Source: Filosporella fistucella
Lineage: Eukaryota; Ascomycota; Leotiomycetes; Helotiales
Length of the DNA stretch: 64,000 nt
Assembly: GCA_030077755.1 (NCBI GenBank)
Contig: JAQJZZ010000021.1
Coordinates: 682,001 to 746,000 of the forward strand
Reading direction: 5' to 3'
In this document: positions 34,410 through 46,909 of the stretch, piece after piece
Position numbering within the stretch: position 1 is the first letter of the stretch
Layout: each line of letters begins with the position of its first letter
The notes under the pieces: model-generated
Database searches by the model: none
The model's input: the letters and a program-made list of their open reading frames with translations, nothing else
What the model was told of the DNA's origin: nothing
Position numbers and translations under genes: made by a program

Positions 34410-37400
34410 TCATTCCCTCCTTCTCCTCGAACTACTTCCACTCCTCTCACTCCCTTCATTCGACCCCGCTTCCTCCACAAAACCTCTCAGTAAGTCCTTC
34501 CAGGTTTTCTTGCCTTCGATAACATCCCCGATCTGTCCCGCAAACTTTTCAACCATTTCCTGTCCCTGGTTTTCTCCACTACCTCTTGATCTAAATGGAT
34601 TCCCGTGTCTATCCAAAGGCCTGCCATCAGCATCAAAGCGATCAGGTAAGACTTCTATTTCATCGCTCGAGTAAGGAGAAGGAGAACGAGATGCATTGTG
34701 GTGTCTACGCCGATGTTTTCTGGTCTCAGTTGGACGATCAGAAGAAGGATCGCTGTTTCTTCTACGGCGGCGACGACGGCGTCTGGAAGTAGTTTCGTAA
34801 GGAGATTCATCTGGGGGAGTTGTTGGAGGGGTATATTTCGTTACGGATAGGTTGGCATCAGAATCAGATTCCGATTCGTGGAGGTGGGTGGATGAACCAT
34901 TGTCGCGAGCAGTTTTATGGATACGTGAAAGACGGCGGGATGAAGTTGGTGATAATGGGGCGAAATTTACAGATTTTGATCGTGGGGAATCGGGTGGTGA
35001 TGGCGAAACGTTATTTAGACGGCCTATTTAAGGTCAGTCGAGTCCAAAGATAGTATTATATAACGAAAGAAACGCACCCTCCTCAGCTCTCTCAAGGTCA
35101 CGAGCCTGATTTGAATGATGCAACTGCTCATCCTGAAGAGGAGCAGTAGGAGGCGGAGGAAAGTATGGCATTGCACCACTCATCATAGCAGGAGGTACAT
35201 TAAGACGGGGTGCATTAGTTGAACTCACATTGTCACCACGAGGAGGGTAATAGGGGTCATGAGTTGTTGGTGGTTGACCTGCATAGTCTGCTGGGTTGTA
35301 AGGTGGAATCGTCTCATGCACATGTGTTGTACTAGTTGTCGTATGGTGAGTGAATCCAGGGGCAGCTTGGGGGGGAGGAGCGAAGGAAGTTGATTCAGGA
35401 TAATACGAGCCACCTGAAGCATGTGGCGGAGAGGGAGTATATCGATCGTCTTGATAATTCCGAGCGTAATAATTTTCGGGAGCGGGTTCTTCTTCATAGC
35501 CTGAAGTCGAATGTCAGTTTTACAAATGAGATACATGATTGCGCGAAACATGATTTAATGCATCCGCATCATTTCGGAATCAAATTAGACAATCTTCTTG
35601 CCAACGTGCTTCTGATGGATGATGCAGAGCGAGAACGAGATCTAGAGTGCTGGGGGTCCTCACGTCTTCGTTCCCTCTCGCGCTCCATTTCCTTCTTTTC
35701 CTTCCTTTTCTTGTACTGATTGATACCGATGGCAGCTGCTGCCGTACCAGCTGCAGCCCCAGCAATATCTCGTACTCGACTACGGCTTCGGGAACGTCTT
35801 CGATCGTCTGAACTAGATGATGAGTGACGACGTCTATGGGATCGACTACGGGATCCTCTGGTGGCACCGTATGCCGCACCAGCTGCACCTCCGGCGAGGG
35901 CAGGATCGTTGTCGTAGCCGCGATACGTGGTGGTTTGGGTTTGGTGGGTGTATACGGGTTCAGTACCGTATTGCACCATTTGACCTAGTTCTGGGTCAAC
36001 TCCAGGATCAGAATATGCGCCTACAGATCTGGCTCTCGACCTGCTTCTTCTTCTCTCTCTTCTTGAATCTTCCTCCGTTTCTCTCTCATCTTCTTTCGCC
36101 TTTCTATTCTCATACAATCCTGCAACTGCTGCACCAGCCAGACCTGCGCCGGCGATCTCTGCACCTGTTCTTATGCGAGATTTCGATCTCTCACCACTTC
36201 GGCGGCGTGACTTATTTCGGAGGTGTTCAACGACTCCAGCAACGATTGCTGTTCCTGCTCCAGCTTTTGCAATTGTGGAAGCACGATGTTTGGGATCGGC
36301 ATGCTTGCTTCGGCTTCTAGAAGTTCTCGTTGTCCTTTCGTAATCAGAGTAACTGTCAGCAGAATGATAACGACGTCTTGAAACACTACGCGTCCGGCTT
36401 CGACCTCTTCCAAGCTCTTCCTTGTCTGCTCTGCGATTTGAGACATATTTTGCAGCGGCTGCAGCGGCAAGACCTGCAGCGGCAAGACCAATAGCGGTTT
36501 TGATTTTTCTGTGAGAGTGCCTGCTACTAGATCTTGATCTGCTTCTTCTATCGTCATCGTATTCACGATAACGACTTCGAGCTCTTGTCAAAACTTCTGC
36601 GCCGAGAGCACCAAGAGCAGCACCGCCCACAACCTTACGTCCACGATGACCTCCACCGTCTCCAGTCTTATTGCGATGACTTGCAAGAATAGCAGCTGCA
36701 CCAGCACCTGCCAAAGCTCCTTCTGCAATATGTCTTCTGTGGTGTGGACTGCTGCTTCGACTACGTTCTCGAATTATTCTCTTTCTGACAACATAATCTT
36801 CATCGGAGTAATCTCCGTCGCTGACTGAATCTCGAGGTCTAATTTCACGTCGCTCAAGTGCAAATTCTTCGTCAGACCTTCTTGCCGGTCCGACCTCGCG
36901 GGTATCTCGTCTATAGTAGTATTCATCTTCTTGTCTTCGTGGTTCTGGTCGGATGACTTCCTTGATTTCTTCTCTGCGCACAACCTGTACTTCTTCACGA
37001 GGTGGCTGCGGAGCTGGCGGTAAGACAATTGTCGCAGGTGGCGGTTGAGGCGCTTCCTGTACAATAATTTGCTGTGGTTCAGGAGCTCTTTGGCGAATGA
37101 TGATTGGTTGAGGAGCAGGTTCAGGACGATCGTAGTATTCGACTTCTCGTTGATATCTCTCCAATTCATATGGCTCATCTCTGCGCTCTGTGGTCCGCGA
37201 AATAGTGACATCAGTCTCGCGTTCCGCTTCCCATGGTCTATTTGGTGCTCGCTCCCAAGGACGAAGAGGTTCTGGTTCACGCCGGTCCCGCTCGTAAACC
37301 ACGGTTCTCGTACGTTCTCGTTCTCTTTCTGGTTCACGGATCGGCTCGCGCTCAACGTATCTTTCAACGACCGTGGAGCGCGCTGGACGAATATCGACTG

Positions 37401-37668
37401 AAGAGCGGGGTCGCTCGGGTTCGAAACGCTCGATGCGCTCACTGCGACGGTCTATCTCTATGCGATCGTTTCGAGGAATGATATCGACTCTTGAGCGACG
37501 GTCAATTTCGACATCTTCGACTCTGCTGGGAGTTACACGGTAACGTTGGACAGTGCGATAAGATCCGTCACCTCCGTGTCTCGAGTGACTGATGCTTGAA
37601 CGACCATCATCATCCGAGTCGTAATCGTCGCGATAGGATCTGCGTACTATTCTCTCGACTTCAGGCAT
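34410..37668 (-). CDS. Large DUF3824 protein with glycine zippers and RS-like linkers
   Basis: Exons 37668-35664, 35500-35078, 35023-34410 (introns 163 and 54 bp), 1013 residues. The first donor lies well before the end of the open frame; it joins RERERRR to YEEEPAPENYYARNY. The N-terminal 300 residues are highly charged (Arg/Glu/Asp, PERERERTRTV). Between roughly residues 310 and 660, six short Gly/Ala hydrophobic helices (for example GALAGAGAAAILA, AIGLAAAGLAAAAAAKYV, AEIAGAGLAGAAVAGLYE, IAGAAAGTAAAAIGI) alternate with basic Arg-Ser linkers (RSRSRSSSRHSHRK, RRRSRSRSR). The C-terminal third is Pro/Tyr-rich then basic, ending in SSRRRRE. This matches the DUF3824 class of fungal proteins, whose function is unknown. 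Membrane association through the zippers and phosphorylation of the RS-like linkers are possible but unproven. Confidence 0.82.
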
Positions 37669-39639
37669 TGTGAGGTAAGAAGTTTGCGATTATTACTGAG
37701 CAAATGAAGTGCCCGTAGGCAAGGTTTGTATAGTTGTTGGTTTTCAGTTGAAATGTGGTATGTATTTGAGAGGTTGGGAAATTTGGTGGTTGATGGTGGG
37801 GTCTGGTGTTGGATTTGTAGTGCGAAGGTGCGAGCCTTGCCTGATGTCAAATTCCTCGTAAAGCCTCTCTTACCCTCGACTTCTTCTTTGCCCCTCACAC
37901 CGGATAGTAAGAAAACGCAAGATGACCAAAATGACCCTGGTCAGTCGCTTGAAGTCTGGTAAAGGTGTTATGTTCACTATTACGAGTATAGACCGGTGGG
38001 GTGCGAGAGTTGCGTTGCTGTGCGTTTCTATCCAGCCTTATGCTCTGGTCATCAGGAGACGAGCCAGTGATGAGTGCAGTAGAGGGAGTTGAGACTTTGG
38101 TGTGAGTGGGTTGAGTAGAGTTGGCTTGAGCGTAGTGCGTGGTGACAAAGCTGGCAGCTATTGGGCTTGTCTGGCAATAATGGCGTCCGGATGTAATGCA
38201 GGTGATGGGCTTGAAGGTTGCGTCAGACGGACGGCAATACCTCGTGGACTTGACTGAAGGCACTCGGTGATGGTGGCAGAGTAGAGGCAGAGGATTACTC
38301 GGTGTTGGTGGTGAGAGTACAAGAGGGCAGAAGTTTATTGCTTTAGCTCTGCTTTGGCCTAAAGGCTATGGTTTGAGTTTGGCTGAAGATTGGAGCCTTA
38401 CTCCGTATTTGCTTGTGATACCTCTTATGTTCTGGATGAGCTGATGTCACTCTTTTCAAGTTTGCAATCTCTATTCTGCACTTCTGCACTCAACTGCCAA
38501 CTGCTGTGTATTGACACGTCGCAAACAAGAATTCTCTTCGCAAAACACAAGTTGGACAGGCGACAAAATGCACGATGGTTAGTTAGAACAATCGCTATTG
38601 GGGAAATTATGGAGCTTTTGCCCAGTATTTTCACATATAGAAGCCGTTGTATACCTGACGACCACCCAACCTCCTCCGTTTCTCGTTTCTGACCCAAGCT
38701 GAAGCAGGAACCCATGTCGATATAGCCAAGTATCGTAGGTATGACGTAGTTGGGACTCACTCGCAGCAACATCAGATTCTAGATCTGGAGCTGCATTCGA
38801 GTTGAAGTTGAAGAGAGGATATACTTTGAACTGCGCCTCGACTGGGACTGACAAATGACTTGTTCCACGCCCGGATTATATAGCCACAGAAACAGTGAGA
38901 CGGCGACAAGGAGTTGCAAGAGAAACCAAGGAGGGGAAATCATCGCATCTTTACGTAAGCAGGAGCTGGCCAATCATGTTGATGTCGTGGAGGCTTGCTC
39001 TTGCTCCACAGCTTCTGGAAGCGAAGTCCGATAAACTCAGCCTCCACGACATCCAGATCCGGACTTCCTTCACCTCACCCCTTCACAACGTTCAATCCAC
39101 AATACAATTTCACTCACAGCCTCACTGCCTCATTCCTGCCACCTAGTATGCTTCCACATCTGCACTTGCAAAGTGTTCATCCATGTTTCATACTGTTTGC
39201 CTCGCAAATCTCACCAATCTAAGGCCTTGAACAATACGCTCCCTGCCATAGGGCCACAGCACATATTTCATGTATTACTTTGTCACAGCCTCACTCGCAC
39301 GCTGCTCCAAATGGCCTCAGCTTGATTCCCGAAATCATCTTTCATGTAATTGCTGCCTACACGTCCCGAAGGGACACAAGCGGCTCTGCAAACACGATTG
39401 CCGGGGAATGATACGAAACAGACCATTATTATTGGACACGAAGCAATAGTCCAGTAAGTAGTGATGGCTCACCCCACCACCACGTTTCCGTCCTACTGCC
39501 CAGTCCCAAATCTCAGAGATTTCCACACTCCAGAACCCAGACCATCCATACTCGGTGTACGAACGCCAAAGAACACCATTCCATGCACCATAAGTACCAA
39601 GCAAACACGGCTCCCAAGACAATCAAAAAAGGATCTTGA
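37669..39639. other. Long 5' region of the DUF3824 gene, mostly unexplained
   Basis: About 2 kb with no convincing gene. Minus-strand features that could mark a transcript are a TATA-like ttatata (as read on +) near 38877 and an ATG at 38715 opening MGSCFSLGQKRETEEV, a possible N-myristoylation/palmitoylation signal, but the frame loses protein character after about 21 codons. A 15-bp perfect inverted repeat lies at 38981-39053 (listed separately). Confidence 0.4.
38981..39053. repeat. 15-bp perfect inverted repeat with 43-nt spacer
   Basis: GATGTCGTGGAGGCT at 38981-38995 is the exact reverse complement of 39039-39053. It could form a hairpin in RNA or DNA. It lies outside any gene. Confidence 0.8.
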
Positions 39640-42600
39640 TCAACGACGGCGACCTTTAGCAGCAGCTTTCTCCTTCTTGGCAGCTCGTTTGAGGGCTTTC
39701 TTGCTCTTTGGTGGTGGAGGAGGTTTTGTTGCTTCTAAGTGCGCCATGCGCTTCTCAAGTTGCCAGGTGCCCCAACGGACGATTTCAACTTCATAACGGA
39801 GTGCAAGTCTATCATCAGAGAACTCTACAAGCTCGGATGCCGGGTCTCTAAAGCGAACATGACCTTGAGCCTCCTCAACTGCCAACTCCCAGAATTTGGT
39901 GGCTAGCGTGACGCTACCCCCATTCAAACTGAGGCAAAGTTGAACGCTAGCCATTGTCTGCGCACCGGTATTCTTCTTGAAGGCTTCGATGTCACCGTCC
40001 TTGAAAGGAGGATAGACTAATTTGCATCCGGATACCTTGGCTGCAATCTTTTCCATACGGAGAAACAGCTTCATACTAAGTCCAGTTAGCAGCTGCACTT
40101 ACTTGAAGATGCAAGACACTTACGTTTCAACGTCGACGATACCAGTGGAATCCTCGTACGCCGGATCACACGGGGAGCTATCGTAAACAGGATGTTCTGA
40201 CTCGCCCTCTTCAACCCTACAACCATCACTGCCCTCATCACCATTGCCGTCTTCAGCGCGCTGAGTGTCTCTCAGCTCCATGATATCCTTGACGTCTTGG
40301 CCATCCATATTGTCCTCGACATCCTCAGCATCCTCGCCAACGTTAGATTGCAAAAAGTTGAAGATTGGAGTCAATTTTCCAATAGTCTTCGTTACCAGAC
40401 TCCATCTCTCCTCGTCTGGCAGGGATTGAAGCAAAAATGCCTCACGTACTGAGCCAGCATTGCCAACCTTGTCCTCAACGAGCGCCTTTCCAAGCTGTTT
40501 TTGAAGACTGTCAGAACGTTTTTTACCCTTGACATGGGCGGTGGGTTGATTTTGATACCACGAGCGATTTTTTTCTGGCTTGAGTGTGAATCTCATATCA
40601 GGCACTGTGCCCTGACAAACCAGACATTGATCATAGTCATAATCAAAGAGATGCCCATGTTCGTCTCGTTCAGGTCGTGAGTCCTCGAATCGCTTTGCAA
40701 ACTTGTCGTTCAGAGTAAACACAATACCCGCGAGTATGTCAATTACGATGTTCGGATTAACAGCATCCTTAAGTTGTCCGCTGGTGACCAAAATGTCCAG
40801 AGCTTCATCGTAAAAGCGATGGCTGATGATATTACTCAACAGATCTCTGCCATACAGACCATCACGTATCTTGAAGTACTGGACTTCGAGGAGGTACTCA
40901 AGATCTTTTTCCAGCAAGCGATCGGCCTCCGCCTCATCGAAAAATATTCTAGCAGCCTCTGCAGGTGAGATTGATTTGGAAGCTTCAGTCTGCAATTCTT
41001 TCGTCGGCTTGGAAGAGATTCTATTGTGATATTTTTTGCCAAGCTCTGTTGCCAGTTCAGCAAGCGGTGGCTCATCATTTTTCGCTGTCTCGAAGTCTTG
41101 TTTGTTCTTATCAGTGTTGAAATTGTCGATTAGGTCCTCTGGACTGGCTTTTGGTTCAACATTTTCCTCTTCATCATGATTTTCCGATACGTCTCCATTA
41201 TTGGGTATTTGTTCGAGAATTTCCTTCAGTAATCCCAAGACCATATTGTAAGCGGCGCTGGCCATGAAGAACAATCGTCGTGATACACCATCTATTTCAT
41301 GCTTATGGTCCTCGCTACATGTCACTAGTGGGGTGATCTGGTCTGATTGGATTCGGTCTCTCAAGTCCTCTACTTGAGGAGCAGTATATTCCGAAATGCC
41401 CGGCTTATAAGGTAATAAAGTTGCCACCATATCGTCATGCACATATCCTAGTAGCGTGACCAGGGTAAGAAGATCATATCGAAGCCCGGTTCTCTTGACG
41501 TTGCCATCTAGGCTTCTGTAAAACATGTCGAAATTACCCATCTTCCAAGTAATTCTTTTAAGTGCGTGTAAGGGTTCCCTTTCTGAGGACTCATCACTAT
41601 CACTGAATTCGCTATCGGTATCGGTATCCTCATCACTCGAGTCTGAATCGTCCTCAGGGACAAAGTCGGGGAATTCATTCTCAACAGCTTCGCCGAATTC
41701 GCCCATGTCGTTATAGAGGCGTGCAGCTTTCAATTCGCCATTAATCGATTTAAGGATATGATGCTCTTCCCTCAGCTTCCTGTAGTGCATAATAAGCTTC
41801 TGAATAGCCCATTTTTCCATGTCCTCTTGGTCCTTGAATTCAACCCATTGGTTTTTCTTGGAGATCTTAGCGACTGGGATATTCTCTGGCTCATCTCGTC
41901 TCTCGAAGGGATTGGGTCTCTGTTGCCATTTTCTTTTGAGTTCGGCCAAGCGTTCTTTGTGAGCTAGACTGTCTGATCTTGGATAGAATGTTGCGCCGTC
42001 TGCAGAAGTTGTTGTATCTTTGGAGGAACCAGCGGCTGGGCCATCGTCTTCGCTATCACTTCCATCTTCAACCATAGCTTGATATGGCTTAGACTGGGGT
42101 TTGATTTGTGGACTCGACTTTGCTCTAATCGATATTACTCTTGGCTTTCGCTTCGCACTAGCGCTTGAGTTCTCTCCTCTCTTTGGCATGGCTGTAGTAG
42201 TAGCTGTATTTGGAGGAGGCTCGTTGACAATGTCTCCTTCCTCGTCATAGTAGATGTGTCCGTCGGCTGTTGAAGGTGCGAGTGCGTTTGCAAGATCGAA
42301 TTGGTCCATTGCGACATCCTTTTCACTCTCGCTCAGATCGGTCATGGCCATTACGCGTGCGTACTCTACAGCGCGATTGGCTCGGAAATCAGCCTCAGCT
42401 TGATAGATTCCCTTCTGTGTATCTCGATCTCTAAATGGTGATAATTGGATCGTGCGGATAATGCCCTTGCCGTAATCGCCGTCCCATTTATTCTTGGAGA
42501 TGTCTTGGAATCCTCGTTCTTGTAACTCCATGTTCTGCAGCCATATGTCACGTGGAGCAGGAGAGCCTTGGTGAATATTTGGGAAGACGGTGTGTACAGG

Positions 42601-43359
42601 ACAGCAATCGTTGTGATCATGATGTAGGTTCTCGAGCCAGGCCTTTCTGGTATTGACGCGACCAGTGATATCTAGCTTTCGTTGTCCTGATCAAAACATT
42701 AGTCACTGTATCATTTGATGGCAGAGGGGAAGGGACATACTGCCGTGGAGATCATTTTTGATCCCCTCCATAGTGGCAGCAATTTTGCCATCACATCGGT
42801 GAAGCCAATCTCGTGCATATCGCTCCGAGACTGGATACTGCGCCTTGTCCAAGGCATTCATCAGAAGAGTCAGGGTGCGCGGGTCGGCCTCCTTCATCCT
42901 GCATGTTATTAGCGATCGACCCCTTTCTCATCATTCAATCTCTGTCCATTGTTTCTTTGCGCACAAAGAAACCCACACAATCTCAAGCAATAGAACGGGA
43001 AGGGCAGGAACCTACTTCTCTGGTACAACGAACGTATGCGCACAAAGCGCATTCGTACACTTTCCTTCTCCCAAGCAATTCTTGGGATAGGTCTTCCCAC
43101 CAATGTTCTTGTGAGCCTTCTTGTGGTGAGCAAGAAGGCTCTCGCTGGCGCGCGACTCTCCTGACTCGAGACGACGCATCGTCTCGGCCAGGAGAGCCGG
43201 GTCAATCTTTGCTTGCGCCATTGGTTGGCGCAGCTCGGAGGTCGTGGTGGTGGTGGTGGTGGTGATGAGGATTGAATCCTCTGGTGGCTCTGGGGCTTCA
43301 ATAGCCCGAAGGATTTCCTCTAAATAGGGATTAGCGTCGTTCATTTTTTGAGGGTTCAC
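39640..43359 (-). CDS. Large acidic protein of unknown function
   Basis: Exons 43359-43016, 42898-42741, 42686-40124 and 40075-39640 (introns 117, 54, 48 bp), 1166 residues. No family is recognised. The N-terminal 250 residues carry Cys/His groups that could bind zinc (NCLGEGKCTNALCAH, HHDHNDCCPVH), with a poly-Thr run from a (GGT)n repeat at 43245-43264. The middle has acidic low-complexity stretches (EDDSDSSDEDTDTDSEFSDS), CLVCQGTVPD, and a predicted helical domain (LRYDLLTLVTLLGYVHDDMV). The C-terminus is strongly basic (KSKKALKRAAKKEKAAAKGRR), nucleus- or RNA-like. The long exon and intact splices argue for a functional gene. Its partners are unknown. Confidence 0.75.
43245..43264. repeat. 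(GGT)n trinucleotide microsatellite
   Basis: About six to seven GGT units inside the first exon of the unknown 1166-aa protein, read on the minus strand as a run of eight Thr. Length variation would change the Thr run without shifting frame. Confidence 0.85.
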
Positions 43360-43448
43360 GTGGATTTGGGATGAGTTGATGGCGCTAAGGGAAGTGACGA
43401 AGGCGGTCGAGGTGGATGGGGGGTGAATGGGTGATAAGGTAACTGAGG

Positions 43449-43675
43449 GGTTGGATCAACGCGAGTTTAAGGGCTTAGAGGAGAGATATAGAAAGGAGAA
43501 TACGGCGAGCACAAGCTGGGACGCGAATTCAAGAGATGGGATGGACGGAAATGAGTTAACTAAAGGTTAGATAAACGCGAATTTCAGAGCCTAGAGGAGA
43601 GGGAAAGAGAGGAGAGTATGGCGAGTACAAGTAAGAATGCGAACTAAAGAGATCAGACGGACCTGAAGATGAGAC
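43449..43675 (+). repeat. Diverged direct tandem duplication, about 116-bp period
   Basis: The unit starting at 43449 (ggttggatcaacgcgagttt) recurs at 43565 (ggttagataaacgcgaattt) and the similarity continues through tagaggagag and ggcgagcacaag/ggcgagtacaag to about 43675. Many differences are transitions. It lies just upstream of the 1166-aa protein gene. Confidence 0.75.
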
Positions 43676-46074
43676 GGACGCTAAAAGATCGGACGGACTG
43701 TACTATAAAGCGTGGATAACTAGGAACCATAGAGTTGGAATCAGAGACACTGCAGAGCAACATCCCACAAGAGAGTGCTGAGCTCTCATTAGATGAAGAT
43801 GCTGAGGACTTGGATAGAATGGGAGTTGCAACGAATACCTTACTGTATGCCACAGGAAGTTTCATAAGATGTTAAATGCTTCTGCACTTGAGAGCCTTTG
43901 AGGTGCTTCGTTGATTTGTTGATGACAAGAGCTTTGAGAGAGGGAAATTTGATCTTGACCTTTACAATCTTTGAATGAAAGTGCTTGATGATTGAGAGGA
44001 GGGTCATTAAGAGAAGGAATAGATCTTTCTATTTGAGAACCTTTGAAGACATCCAATTTCTCCTAGACATAGTATGTTTGCCCTTCTTTGATTTCTCAAT
44101 ATCAGGGCGGTGGTCTCCCGAGGACGCCATCCCTCCTTATGCTTCATTTTCATCGTCCGAAGATTGGAAAGCAAAGAAGCAATGGATTAAATAGCGCTGA
44201 AAAAGATTCATTTTCACTAGTAGACGGTTGCTTCCCAAAAGTCAGGCTTGATTCAAGGGGAGACATGACGCCGTTGCTTCTTTCCTGAGTTACTTTTGGT
44301 TGCTATTTAAACTCCGAATTCACAAACCATACTCTAGGAAGAATGGGCCGCCATTGAGGCGGTGCAGTGGGAGAAAGCTACTACAACATACAGCACACTT
44401 GTCTTGCCATGGTCAAGAATAATGAATCATCCTGGAATATGACTGTGTATACTGATTCTCCCGGCTCTGACCCCTGCCTTTGGCCCTTGTAACTAAACAG
44501 GAAAAATTATTAATCTGGTGTTTCTCTGGACTTCCAAAGCAGGATGTAGACCATGTCTAATTTCTGACACTGCTAGATCCGACTGATCTTCAAGCCCAGA
44601 GCCACAGCTAAACCTCCACAGCAGTGGGGGGAGAAGAAGAGAATGGGTATAAATAACCCTCTCGCTTGGAGGAACGACACTAGTACTTCCAGGCAAGTTG
44701 AGAAAGAACAGAGGGAGGAAGGAGCGAGGGTTAGCGAATCCTCAAATTTAAGTATTTGAGTTACCGTTCCCTCAGCCACAACAAGACTCTAACCTCGTGG
44801 AGATCACAGAGCTGGTGGATCCACTCACGAGTGCGGTTGTTTCAATGAACCCTAGCCAGGCGCGGCGCTGTTGACATGCCATCTTCCAGCTTGATATTGA
44901 TCCCTATGCCGTTGTCCTGGTAGCTACTGGCTTTGGAGGCTGGGATGTTGGTGGGGAGAAAGATTTGAAATTCAGGAGAGTCTGATTGTTCTGACATTGG
45001 AATAGCAAGGTTGTATGTGCTTGAAAACTGTGATGCTTAAGGATATTTGATTGGTCTTGAATCATCCAAGTCGCAATGTATGTTTTGAAGCTTCAAAGAT
45101 CATGGATGCCTCAGATGCATCCCTTGAATCCCTCAAGTCTGAATTGATGTTGTTCGAGAAGGTTGATCTTGAAGGCGCTTGAAGCATAAGGACTTTATGG
45201 GAAGCAATGCGGGATAATAAATTGCTGGAAGTGTACTCTGATGGAAATGTTCTAAATAATGCAATAACAGCACCAACAGCATCATCTATCCCCGTACTTT
45301 TGTACTGTAACATTCATCTTGAATACACAAAGAATGTCGAGATAATGATGGAGGTTGAGAGATGGCTTCCTCTCGCTTAGAAAATGGGAAGTGGGGTAGC
45401 GGGGTACCTACTTGGCATCCATTAAAGATCATCAACGAGGAAGCAACAAAACAGAAGCATTCAATGAAACTTGTAATCAGAGTATTAATATCCTAGCATT
45501 GCTAGAGACACTTCATACTTTTCAAATCTCCGTAGAACTTGCTTCTAGATATTTAAGCTGATTCTTTAAAGTGGCTCAAAACGTGAGAATGGGAAACGAC
45601 ATGTATATGAGTATGGGAAGACAGAATGCTTGAGGAATGAAGGAATGGTAGGGTAGCTTTGGGAGATATGGATTGTGCAATAGGACAATGGAAAGGCGAA
45701 ATATCGATGGAAACACGAAATGACGAGAACATTGACAGTAGGTGGTCACGAAATAACGGTGCTTACGAAATAACGAAATGACAACGCGCAGTCCTTGACA
45801 ACGGTAACTCATTCTCTTTCCTCTGATAATCTGTGCAGATATCTCGTGAAATACTAAGTGTGCACATGAAAACTTCATACAAAGTCAACACAGACCGAGA
45901 AGGCTTTCCGGCCGACACGTACGCACTGTCATCCACCTGTATCACAGCACCACCCACCAATGTGCACGAGACTCCGTTCGAACGTGTTCTTTGTTGGAGG
46001 AAAGGAAGAAAGTCGGGCCGAGGGTGGTTTTTATACTTCTCCCATTCTTAGCTCCGAAGGGGATACTCGCTCAC

Positions 46075-46370
46075 TTCAGCGACTCACACTGTTCCAATAT
46101 TGAATCGGAAAGACGATATCGCTTTCTGATGTGCTTCGTATAAACGAGTCATACAATGCTATGCACTTGAACAAATTCATCTAGACTAAGGGAATGAATG
46201 AATAGAGCGAGGACGGATAAGAGAAATGTCAAAGGGCGAGTCATCTGCTACCATATTGAATCGGGAAGACGATGTCGCCATCTGATATTTGCTGGGATAA
46301 CGTGTCATAGAGTGGTACCCACTAGAGTAGCTTCACTCTTCCAGGGTAAATGAGCAGAGTGAACGTGTCA
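46075..46370 (+). repeat. Diverged direct duplication, about 156-bp period
   Basis: The block atattgaatcggaaagacga at about 46097 recurs as atattgaatcgggaagacga at about 46253; both continue into tatcgc/tgtcgc and tctgat, with weaker similarity outside (gtcat, gaatgaa/aaatgag). The extent is estimated by eye. Confidence 0.6.
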
Positions 46371-46483
46371 TGGACAAACGTTCACTGAGTGCTTCCGCTA
46401 CTCTTTGTCTTTGGATGTGTGTGTATATGAGGGTAGGGGTTTGTATAAAATATCCTTCCATCATGTTGCATTAACTGTTTGCT

Positions 46484-46909
46484 TCAACGATATTGATCCT
46501 CTTCAATGCCCTTTTTGATTGCCTCAGCTGCCTCCCACTCGATAAAAGCGCTGAAGCCAGTCTCCCATCCTCATCGTGTGTATGGTTCTGAACTATTGAA
46601 GGGGTACAGGTTTCGTCTCGCCTTGCAAGACGAATGAGGATGATTGCAAAATAACTTCAGTCGACAGATGACGGTAGGAGAAGTTGACGAAGGGGGGTTT
46701 TGTTGTTAGTGGGATAGTCGTGTTGCCAGTGTTCGAGGTGTCGAAGAGGGTGTATGTGAAGGACAAAGTCCAGGGAACAACTTACCAGACATCATCTGTC
46801 AAAGAAAGCATAAGTTAGCAAAGACTCTCTCAGTCCCAGAAAGAACCATAGAACTAAAGAGAAGGGCACTTACGTTCTCCATCCACTCCAGGAAACCTGG
46901 GTTGGCCAT
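46484..46909 (-). CDS. Candidate 43-aa microprotein with a 10-nt microexon
   Basis: Exon 1 (46909-46874) encodes MANPGFLEWMEN and ends at a perfect gtaagt. Intron 1 (78 bp) has a ctaac branch and tttgacag acceptor. Exon 2 (46795-46786) is 10 nt, encoding MMS plus one base, and is followed by another perfect gtaagt. The only in-phase continuation is exon 3 (46569-46484), giving G-WETGFSAFIEWEAAEAIKK and ending EEDQYR-stop. The product is acidic with a likely amphipathic helix and no signal peptide. Seen: two strong donors, one strong acceptor, consistent phases. Weak point: the last acceptor (gatgag) lacks a pyrimidine tract. If the second donor is not used, exon 2 reads on to a 41-aa product. 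No family is recognised. Confidence 0.45.

Larger units (their letters stand above)
43360..46483. other. 3.1-kb gene-poor region
   Basis: No convincing protein-coding gene or RNA. It contains two diverged duplications (43449-43675 and about 46075-46370, listed separately). Many short frames occur on both strands, but none shows conserved-looking sequence. It includes the promoter of the 1166-aa protein gene at its left end. Confidence 0.5.

Noticed and set aside
36774..37442. Long plus and minus open frames overlapping the DUF3824 gene
   Set aside because: They lie opposite or out of frame to the strongly biased Arg/Ser/Glu codons of the real gene and show mirrored low-complexity composition, so they are shadows.
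37895..38263. 122-codon minus-strand frame upstream of the DUF3824 gene
   Set aside because: No domain, no splice signals and no protein-like motif; probably chance in the leader region.
38425..38715. MGSCFS-start open frame as a myristoylated protein gene
   Set aside because: Only the first 21 codons look plausible; the rest has no protein character and no downstream exon was found, so it is kept only as a note.
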